A DNA stretch of 64,000 nt, taken from Parietaria judaica. Its lineage: Eukaryota; Streptophyta; Magnoliopsida; Rosales; Urticaceae. Of this stretch, positions 55,271 to 64,000 are shown piece after piece. The stretch covers positions 39,604,501 to 39,668,500 of the forward strand of contig OX940863.1 of assembly GCA_954871525.1 (NCBI GenBank), given 5' to 3'. The position numbers and the translations under genes are program-made. The notes beneath the pieces were generated by a model, which saw only the letters and a program-made list of their open reading frames with translations, had not been told where the DNA came from and searched no databases. Numbering within the stretch: position 1 is the first letter of the stretch; every line of letters begins with the position of its first letter.

Positions 55271-58200
55271 TTACAACGCAATTATTGAAATCACGCCCCG
55301 ACATGTATTTTTTTTTTTTTTGCGGGAATCATCAACACATGTTGACTCTATATCTTGACAAGGTAAAACAGATTCATCATCATTTTCTAGGTTTTCCATG
55401 TCATTAAACGCCGGTAACCCTTTTGAGAACAGAGGAATATTCGTACACGTGTCATCATCTTCTTCTTTCGAATCTTCAACGTTTCTTGGTTTCAAATGTA
55501 CTACGAGAGATAATTCCCGATTAGCCGGATTGGTAACGTAAAACACTTGAGCCGCGAGCGATGCCAAGATGAATGAATCATTGGCATATCCGAGCCGTCT
55601 AAAGTCAACAACCGTAATCCCTTCGTTGCCATATTTTACGTGGTTATTTTCCGCCCATTTGCAGTTAAATAATGGTACTCGAAAGCCACAGTAGTCAAGT
55701 TCCCAAATATCATGTACGTAGCCGTAGTAATTCATAAAACCGTGTACGGGATTCTTGTCCTTCGAGGGCGCAACATACATGCAATCCGCACCATATGTTA
55801 CACCACTATTTTGAACAAGGTGTTTCTCATCTCTTTCTTTTGTGTAGAATGTGTACCCGTTAACATACCACGACGTGTACCTTGTAACGATTCATGAAGG
55901 CCCTCTAGATATCTGCATAAGCATCTCCGAATGTCCACTTCCATAATTCACACGCTCTTCGAGCCACTTTGGAAAAGTTCGGTTGTGTTCTTGTTGTAAC
56001 TATTTTTCATTATGGCCATTTTTAGGGTGGAGTAGTTTCAACTCCCTCAAATATTCATCGATAAACGGTGACACATCATCAAAATTTTGTAAAACATGTA
56101 GAACAACTTGATCCCAAAATTTTCGGTTTACTTTCAAAGGGGTTCCTATGTACAAAAACAATAGAAGTCATATATATATATATGAACATTTGTGATTCAA
56201 TTCTTAAACAATTATATGAACTATTTTACCGGCGGATATGCTTTTTGATTCTGCACTAGCTTCTTCGGGCAGTCCAATTGGAATCGATCTGGCTAAATTC
56301 ACTGAACAAAACTCAACTGACTCCTCTGCAATGTAACTCTCAATAATGCTCCCCTCTGGCAGATTATAATTCTTCACGTAACCTTTCAAGACTTTCATAT
56401 AGTGTTCGATAGGATACATCCACCGTAAAAATACGGGTCCGCATAACTTCAATTCGCGTACTAAATGAACTGTTAAGTGGATCATGATGTCGAAAAACAC
56501 AGGTGGAAAGAACTTCTCATACAAGCATAGAGTCGTAACCAAGTCTTCTTGCATCGGATCAAGATCGTCGGGGTCGATGGTCTTGGAGCAAATTGAGTTG
56601 AGAACTCGCAAAACTTGGATATGGACAATCTAACCTTGTTTTCCAAAACCCCCCGCAATTCAAGAGGTAATATTTGTGCAGCAACATATGACAATCATGA
56701 GTCTTCATTCCGATAAGTCTGCAATCCTTCACGGATACAAACCTGAAATGTTGACTTAATAAATACATATGGGTTTAATTACATATTGATAATAAAGTTG
56801 GTATTTACTAATACAAGCCTACGATAGTTAGACGAATGCTCTTCGGGGACTTTTATCGCAGCAAGCCGCTCGCATAATAATATTCGCTCCGGTTTGATTA
56901 AACTAGTCTTTGGCGGTGGTAAATATGTTTTTTTGCTTTGCTCCTCGGGATGCAAACTACTTCTCATCTCCAATTCAACGAGATCCAAACAAGCTTTTTT
57001 ACCGTCCTTTGTTTTGCTTTTATCATCAAGCAAAGTTCCGACAATCGATTCGAAGACATTTTTCTCGATGTGCATTATGTCCAAACAATGACGAACATAA
57101 TGCGACTTCCAGTACGGAAGGTCATAAAAATTTTATTTTTTATGCCACGGGTTTTGTGCGAAGTCCTTTTTTCCTTTTCGATCTCTTTTTCCAAGAACCT
57201 CGAAAACAGTATCTTTAACCGACAAAATCTCGTATCACCTTGGCCTAACAAAATCTTTGGAGCGGGTTCAAAGCATGTACAGCCATCAAACAATTTTTTC
57301 TTCTTTCTGAACAGGTGATTGGGTGATAAGAATCTCCAATGATTGAGATAAACTATCTTCCTCCCATGCTTCAACCAGATCGAACTTGTCTCTTTAATGC
57401 AAAAAGGAGAGCCGATATTTTATTTAACCGAGTACCCTGACAAGTTCCCGTAAGCAAGAAAATCATTGATTGTCCACATTAACATAGCTATTAGGTTGAA
57501 AGCTTCTTCACGGTGGGCATCCCAGGTTTCAAATCCTTTGTCCCGCGAAATCTTCAAATCATCGACCAAAGGTGCCAAATAGACATCTATATCATTACCT
57601 GGTTGGTGTGGCCCCGAAATCAAAAGCGTCAACATCAAGAACTTTCTCATTATACACAATTTCGGAGGGAGATTGTAGTTTACCAGTATCACCGGCCAGA
57701 CACTATATTGAGTACCCATGGTACTAAAAGGGTTCATTCCATCAGTGGCCAAAGGAAGACGCAAATTCCTCGGATCCGAACTGAATTCTGGATATTGCGC
57801 ATCAAACTCTTTCCATTGCACCGCATCACCGGGATGTCTCAACTTACCATCATCGATATGTTGGTTAGAGTGCCATACTAAATTTTTTTTGTGACCGGCA
57901 CTCTTGAACATGCGACGTAAACGGGGCACAGGAGGGATGTACCATAAAAACTTGCGGGGAACTCCTTTGACACCGGTGTGAGGCATTTTACCCTTCTTCC
58001 ACTTTGACTCTTTTCAAACGGGACAATTATCTAAGTCTTCGTGTTCATTCCTATACAACACACAATCGAGTGGACAAACATGAAACTTCTCGTACTTCAT
58101 ACCTAACAAGCCTAACGTTTTACACACATCATACATACTTAAAGGCACTTTGTTACGTTCCGGTAATACTCTTCTGAGCTTGTCCAATAGTAGGGAAAAA

Positions 58201-58670
58201 CTGATATTCGTCCAACCACATGATGCCTTTAATTTAAACAATGTCACCAGAAATGACAATTTCGTCACATTACCCCTGCACCCATCAAACAACGGTGAAT
58301 CCCCATCGTTCGCCATCGACTCAAACAATTCCGTCCGGCCAACTAAATCTTCTTCAATTGTGCCGTTCATCATTCCGTGCCTACTGTTACTATCGTCTTC
58401 AACATTATCAAAGCTTCTTGCATTAAAACTTTCACGAATTTCTACACCATGGTAGATCCAATGATCATAACAACACATAGTCCCGAATGCAAGCAAATTA
58501 AATTGAACATTTTTCAAAGAATTCGACTTATGATTTCCACATTTAACACAAGGACACCGAATGCCTTCCCCAACAACCGAATGCGTTCTCACAACGTCAC
58601 AAAACGCATCTACACCGGTCTTATAAACTTCGGTCTCCCGATTCATATTAATCCAAGCTCTAGATTCCAT
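55271..58670 (-). pseudogene. TNP2-type CACTA transposase, second copy, with nonsense codons
   Basis: Starts MESRAWINMNRETEVYKTG (58670), with PCVKCGN. TNP2 core motifs follow: LATDGMNPFSTMGTQYSVWP, HCLDIMHIEKNVFESIVGTL, GMKTHDCHML, RWMYPIEHYMKVLKGYVKN, and the DUF4216-type WELDYCG / FNCKW. Two conserved zinc-type positions are hit: the Cys after DNCPV is now TGA (near 58016), and the codon after GYSVK is TAA (near 57420). The frame also shifts near 57080 and is interrupted near 56740-56800. At the NPF...YSVWP junction this copy is intact where the first copy is frameshifted, which helps define the ancestral sequence. It is diverged from the first copy, so it is a different family, not a recent duplicate. 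Confidence 0.85.
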
Positions 58671-59329
58671 ACTGAATAAAGAACTAAAAAATTACCTTCA
58701 AGTGTTGAAATCGAACCGGTAACTAGTGAGAGAAATTCGACTGGTTTTTTTTTTTTTAATTATTGCAGGATAACTCGAGTGGGTTAAGAGTTATAAATTT
58801 AGGAAAAAATCTTCTAAATGTCGAAAATAAGGTATATACCCAAAATAACCACAAACACAAGCCGCGGTATACATATGTTTACTGCGGTAATCGAGGATCT
58901 AAGCAAAAAAATTATGGTTTTGAAAACTTGAAATTTTTCAACAAGTTGAACGAAAATGACAATTTTCCTTTATACCGCAGCTCATCTAACAATAGTCGGG
59001 GTGTTGTCCATTGAAAACTTGAAATTTTCCAAAAAATATGCATTCAAGCCGCGGTTTTTGCTACATTAACGACATCAAAAAAATTGAAATTACAACTGAA
59101 ATTGAAACATCGTACAAAAAAACTGTTAACCCCACAATAATATAAAGCACCGTACATTAATAAAATAGATATCACATCGTTAGAACGTCAAACACCGTAC
59201 ATTAATAAATAGAAATTACATCGTTACAACATCAAACACGTCCGTAGTAAAATAAAAACTACATCGTTACACCATCAACTGACATCCTACATTAATTGAA
59301 CACCTAACATTAAAATTAAAAATATTGCT

Positions 59330-59834
59330 TTAAACATCGTTGGACCTACGACATTTCTCGGAATCGGTTCCCCACAATATAGAATGTGGCCTACCACGGT
59401 GAGGCCTTGTCGGAATCATTCTCTCGACGATTCGTCCTCGTCCTCGTCCCGATGGAGTGCGAAGTGAGCCATCTAAATCAAGTCGAGAAGGCTCAAATAA
59501 TTCAACATCTCTTAGAGGATCGTCGGATCTAATTTCTACACCATTGTCATCTAAACCAAGTCGAGAAGGCTCGAATACCTCAACATCGCTTAGAGGATCG
59601 TCATCTAAACTAAGTTTGAGAAGGCTCGAATACTTCAACATCGCTTGGAGTCAAGTACATATCCTTGTCGGAGCTTTCCAGACCATCATTGTAGGGCTCG
59701 GAGGAATCCGAATGAATAACGTGAAACGTCTTATAAGTTGGATCCTCCATATTACTCTGAGGAATAACGTTAGGCTTCTTTGAACGCCGACTACGACCGA
59801 AACGCCGATTTGATGATGAACCCGCGGGCTCCAT
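59330..59834 (-). pseudogene. small acidic-repeat protein of the second CACTA-like element
   Basis: Starts MEPAGSSSNRRFGRSRRSKK (59834), a basic N-terminus. Three repeats follow of the type DDPLSDVEVFEPSRLGLDD (about 20-25 residues each), then a Gly/Arg-rich end, SGRGRGRIVERMIP. One extra A in the first repeat (near 59620, TCTCAAACTTAG against TCTCGACTTGG in the next) shifts the frame and creates an early stop. No family is recognised. Its position upstream of TNP2 suggests an accessory or DNA-binding protein of the element, which is inference. Confidence 0.5.
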
Positions 59835-60468
59835 ATTGTAATATATCAGAAATTTGAAATATACGAAGGTGTGGAAGGTGATTTGTGTGAGAAAAAATTT
59901 AGTAGGTATGGTATTTATAGAAATAATTGAAATCATTATTAGATTTACTTTTTCGTACATTATAGCCGTTTAAACAAAGTTGCAGTGAATAAATAGTGAA
60001 TTCATTGTTGTTGAAAATGTAATCGTTTGAGTCAGTCAGAAAAAAAATAGCCTCGGCTTTGTTCATCATCACACCGGACCACCTCGGCAATTACTTATCA
60101 AGCCTCGACTCAGTTAATCATATAATTGTTTTTTTATAGATTCATTACATATATATATATATAGTTCATTATATGACATTATAAAAATTATGTAGTAAAT
60201 TTATAAACATTTCATAAGATAATTTATAAATTGTATACTTTATAATATATATTAAAACGATATTATTACCGAGCACGATATAAATTTGATGAAAATAATA
60301 AAGTATATATATTATTAACTAATAATATCATTGATTTGTTGAAAAAGTTTATAATTATACTATTAACTATTTTTAATTATACGTATAAGTATCATTATTT
60401 ATCAAAATTTATGTAATTATATCTTTCAATACTAAACAAAATTGATTTAACTAGGGTTTCGGGCGGTT

Positions 60469-60505
<37 letters not shown>

Positions 60506-62624
60506 CACAATACAATTAGTTCATGGGTTTAAATTTATAACATTATTAATAAATATTGGCAGGCTGGATGATCTACATACATAAATAAGTAAGTTGCGTT
60601 ATATATAATTACTTATTCGCACGATTACAAAACAAAACAAAACACCATGGCAAAGTACTATATATGTAGTACTATATATATATAAGAGGATTAAGGTTTT
60701 TGACAATTTTATAAACTTAAACCATGGTTTATAACTATATAAATTGAAAATATAATTGCTCGTGTAGGAGATCGGAGAAATTTAAACGGGGACGGTTGTA
60801 CGAGCGATTCTCTCTTGAGATAATTGTCAATTAAGCCGCGGCTTATAATTACACACTGGGGTTCGATGCAAAAATGGCATGAACATATGTGAGTAGACCG
60901 CAGTGTTGATATAAATGACCGAGGCTTGATTAGTTAAACCGCGGCTTTTACGTTTTTGAACTTGAAAATTAAATCTCACCCTAACCTGAAACCCTAAATA
61001 GCTTGCCGCGGCGTCTATATGGTAGCCGCGGCGTTGTTCTTAAACTCATAATACTCCGTGTTACCAACATAATGATTAGTTAATACCGCGGTATTATGTA
61101 GTGCAAGCCGAAGTTATTACTTATACGCCTTGGCTCATTGATTAGATACCGTGGTTAGTGAGAGAATAAAAACGCCGGAGATCAAGTGGGTTCAAAGCAA
61201 TCTTTTCACTTCCAAAGAAAAATTGTAATTAGACTATGCTTTTCATTCATACCAATGAAATGATCCTTAAATGTACATACTGCGAATATAGTACAAAGCT
61301 TACGCTTATATATTAAACATTAATCTTACAATCTAATTTATGCAAAATAAACATTGATTTTTTTTATTTCAACAACCAATACAACACAATCATTAAGACT
61401 ATGAAAAACAATTTTTTCCAGCTTATGTTGATCAAATTCTCTTGATAAACGCCTTGATCTTCATGTATTTCTTTAACGATAGGCGGGTCAAGCCAATCAA
61501 AATAACCACATCCTCCATTGCGCTAAAAATACAGTAATGCGAGCTCAAAAACACTAACACTGAAAAAATAACAGAAACGTTTGAATATCTACCAGTTTTG
61601 TGGAGCAAGCCCTAAACCTTTAACCGGGATTCGCGGTCGTCCGAGATGTTTGAATCTTACATATTCTGCCGCAACCACAAGTCCGCTACCAAGATTAGAT
61701 TCTATTCTCGTCGTCCATAGCTCGTCTTCCAAGCTATACGAATACAGTGGGGATGTGTGAAAAAAAATTTGGGACCAAATGAGGGTTTTATGATAGACAA
61801 ATAATTCAATTTTGAAGCTCAGTACTTAAGCCCCAATTTTAATGGTTACAAATCCTAGGTAATACTACAATGCGGAATTCGCAATACTGAGCCCCGCCTT
61901 TTTTTTATTACAAGCCCCGGTTTTTGGTTTTCATTACGAACTTGCTTAATTTTGTCTGTTGAGAAAACTGTGGCTCTTTGTAATTAGAGCTGCGGTTAGT
62001 ATCAACAAGTTTTATTCAAATTACTCTTTTGCCCATATGCCGAAGCTTTCATATTATTCGCCACGGTGTTATTCATTGAGTTTACCAAATATCCAGGAAA
62101 AGATGAATCCATACAATTACACACGCTTTTTTATTTATTTCTTGGGTATTTATAATACAGTGAATTTAATATACACAATACTAATATAAATAATATTGTG
62201 TATTTAATATATACACGAGATTAAGCACAATATTAATAATGTAGAATTGTATATCACAAACTTATAAGTACGATAAATACACATTAATATACGGTTTTCA
62301 AAATACACAAAATATTATTTTCAAAATAATAAACCCCTAAACATAATAATATTGTTTTTAAACATATAATAAAACCGTAAACATAAATAAAGCCCTAAAC
62401 ACGGGCACAAAAACTAATATTATTTTTAAAAGAACGCTATTTGTACTTACTAATTATGTATATATACTGTTTACAAACTACTCCTTGTTCTCGTTCTCTT
62501 TCACGTTCCCCTTCTCCTTCTCAGCTTCTTGCACGTCCTCCTCGCTCGACATGTTCTCTGCGTTTGTTTCTAGCACGATGTTGTCCATGGTCAGCACTTC
62601 TTGCACGATGTTGGTGTGAGCATC
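59835..62624. other. AT-rich internal DNA of the second CACTA-like element
   Basis: No gene is supported. CCGCGG palindromes occur at about 60834-60842, 61004-61030 and 61086. A (TA)n run lies at 60473-60502. Confidence 0.35.
60473..60502. repeat. (TA)n microsatellite
   Basis: An uninterrupted TA run. Confidence 0.9.
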
Positions 62625-63504
62625 TTACACATCCTCCTCGCTCGGCATGTTGTTCCCTGTGTTTGTTTCTAGCACGATGTTGTTCATGGTCAGCACTTCT
62701 TGCACGATGTTGGTGTGAACGTTTGCTGCATCGCCGAGTTGCACGATATCTTCAACGGTCAGCACAGGGTCATCGGCCGTTTCCATGCCGACGTTGGTCT
62801 GAACGTTAGCTGCGTCGCCGGTTTGCAAAATTTCTTTAACGGTCTGCACTAGGTCATCGGTTTCCAGGCCGACGTTGGTGGGAAAGTTAGTTGCGTCGCC
62901 GGGTTGCACGCTGCCATCGGTGTCAACGGTAAGCACTGTGTCCTCGGGTACTGCCACGCCGTCGTTATGAACGGGCAACATTTCGTTCTCGTTGACCTGA
63001 ACGTCAGTCGAAACGTGCCCGACAACTTCATGGCCCGCGCCCTCGTCCACGCCCGCTTCATACGTCGTGTTCTCGCCCTCGTTTCCATTGGCATTGGATA
63101 ACTCATCATTGTCTTACCAAATTGGAACGGCAACGGTACTCCGACGATACTCGTCTGGACGCTCGAGAAAGCTCATCACGTTCTCCCCAACCCCGACAAT
63201 ATATCTCATTATGGCTTTAAGATTGACGACCAACATTCTGTCTATATTCGCCTGAATAAAACCAATTAATTAATTAGAATAACACACAATTAAAGATTAA
63301 TACGGATGAATAATAAAAAAGTACATTAAAAAGTATATTTTTAATAATAAAAAGTATATTTAACCTACGTGACGGAGCAACTACCCCCTCTTTCAGTGCT
63401 GCGAGACCCGTAGACGTCAGTCTCCCGCCCTGTTTAATCATGTTGTCATTGCGCTTAGGGCATCCGGCTTTCGTGCAAAGCTCGGTGATCAACATCGGGT
63501 ACAA
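62625..63504 (-). pseudogene. PF20167-like gene, 3' part, cut by a later insertion
   Basis: The upstream exon ends LITELCTKAGCPKRNDN...LAALKEG at a GTAGTT donor (about 63390). It parallels FPFLISGLCINAG at the end of the corresponding exon in the first CACTA element. The next exon starts after TTTTATTCAG (about 63252: ANIDRMLVVNLKAIMRYIVG). It continues past an in-frame TAA (after VAVPIW, about 63115) into an acidic tail of 26-28-residue repeats (GDATNFPTNVGLETDDLVQT and relatives), ending at 62625. The 5' part is missing because hAT-like DNA starts at 63505. The family link is through the shared exon end and position, so it is moderately supported. Confidence 0.5.
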
Positions 63505-63735
63505 CTAAGGGTGCAACCGGGTAGGGTACCCGGTTTTTTTGAGGTACCCGGATCCGGAATCCGGGTATCCAAAAAATCGATACCTGGATCCGGTACCCGA
63601 AATCCGAGTACCCGGAAATCCGGGTATCTATTTTTTGATACCCGGATTTCGTACTCGGTACCCGGTTTTGGAAACCAGGTCCGGGTATCCGGATTTTTAC
63701 CCGGACCGGTTTTAAAAATATATATATATATTATC
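63505..63735. mobile_element. hAT-like MITE with GTACCCGG repeats (left end)
   Basis: Starts CTAAGGGTGCAACCGGGTAG and is dominated by alternating GGTACCCGG and ATCCGGGTATC motifs. This is the same build as the GGGGTGTAC element at 8118 with a different core word. It interrupts the PF20167-like exon. The right end and the 8-bp duplication were not located; the remaining bases to 64000 are AT-rich. Confidence 0.45.
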
Positions 63736-64000
63736 TAAAAACAAAAACATACATTCATCTTTAAAAAAAATGCATAAAAAAATAATCCCGAGCATCAAGC
63801 ATAAAAAAATAGTCCAAAATGCATAAAAAAAAAGTCCCGCGCATCAAACATTAATAAAACATAGTCCCGCGCAAATAAAAAAAAGAAAAAAAATAGTCTC
63901 CGGCATAAAAAAACATAGTCTCCGGGAGAGAAAATGGAAACGGGTTACACGAACCCTAATAAAACCCTAAGAAATTACCATAATAAATAAATAAATAAAA

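Larger units (their letters stand above)
55271..63504 (-). mobile_element. second CACTA-like element, partial and decayed
   Basis: Holds a TNP2-type pseudogene (55271-58670), a small acidic-repeat gene (59330-59834) and the 3' part of a PF20167-like gene (62625-63504). All are on the minus strand and in the same order as the element at 37038. Scattered CCGCGG-type palindromes (58859, 59048, 60834, 61004, 61086) resemble the arrays of the first element. Terminal CACTA repeats and a duplication were not found; the right end is cut by a repeat at 63505 and by the window edge. Limits are those of recognisable content only. Confidence 0.6.

Noticed and set aside
61086..61103. GGTATTATGTAGTG as a possible CACTA right end for the second element
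   Set aside because: The complement begins CACTACATAATACC, but there is no matching left end or 3-bp duplication, and element-type coding continues to its right.
62441..62809. 122-residue plus-strand frame with Cys/Arg/Ser repeats
   Set aside because: Antisense of the acidic repeats in the PF20167-like gene. The minus frame joins exons with proper splice sites.

Overview
The window is plant nuclear DNA, most likely from a eudicot. It is AT-rich, the genes are split by GT-AG introns, and most of it is transposable elements of plant-specific families (chromoviral Ty3/gypsy, CACTA/EnSpm, Mutator-like and hAT-like elements, Helitron-like ends). I cannot name the species. Only two ordinary genes can be supported, both on the minus strand in the first 13 kb: an mRNA-export adaptor of the UIEF/UAP56-binding type (five coding exons, 2082-4982, about 200 aa) and an organellar nucleoside diphosphate kinase of the NDPK3 type (seven coding exons, 9679-12643, 235 aa). 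All the NDPK exons join in phase. From memory, the Arabidopsis homologues of these genes also lie close together, so this pair looks like conserved ancestral linkage.

Between the two genes sits a nest: a decayed hAT-like element (5506-9005) holding an LTR-like insert, a Mutator-type MITE with a perfect 10-bp target duplication (7025-7494) and a small hAT-like MITE with a perfect 8-bp duplication (8118-8869). Downstream of NDPK3 the window is almost entirely repeats. In order these are a young, intact chromovirus (13867-19803, TSD TCTGT); a short LTR element with one acidic-repeat ORF (20484-22062, TSD ATTAG); two solo LTRs of related families in opposite orientations (22515-23137 and 26015-26791, both with perfect TSDs); a Mutator-like foldback element (24259-25222, 9-bp TSD); 4 kb with little recognisable content; and a nest of non-coding LTRs in both orientations (about 31.5-37.0 kb).

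From 37038 to 49052 lies a complete 12-kb CACTA element (TSD CCA) with three decayed minus-strand genes: a PF20167-like protein, a TNP2-type transposase, and a Ptta/EnSpm-type protein followed by a Ulp1-like cysteine protease. Palindromic GCCGCGGC / CGACGACA repeat arrays sit at both ends and also between the genes. Next, 49471-53602 is a very young non-autonomous LTR element (TSD GGTTC). Its single intact ORF joins a Gag directly to an integrase C-terminal region and chromodomain, with protease, reverse transcriptase, RNase H and integrase core all missing. The last 9 kb holds a second, more decayed CACTA-like element with the same gene order, cut by another repeat near the right edge.

The strongest candidate for something poorly described is the Gag-chromodomain element at 49.5-53.6 kb. 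Second is the unusual modular layout of the CACTA element, with repeat arrays between its genes and an extra PF20167-like gene shared by both CACTA copies.
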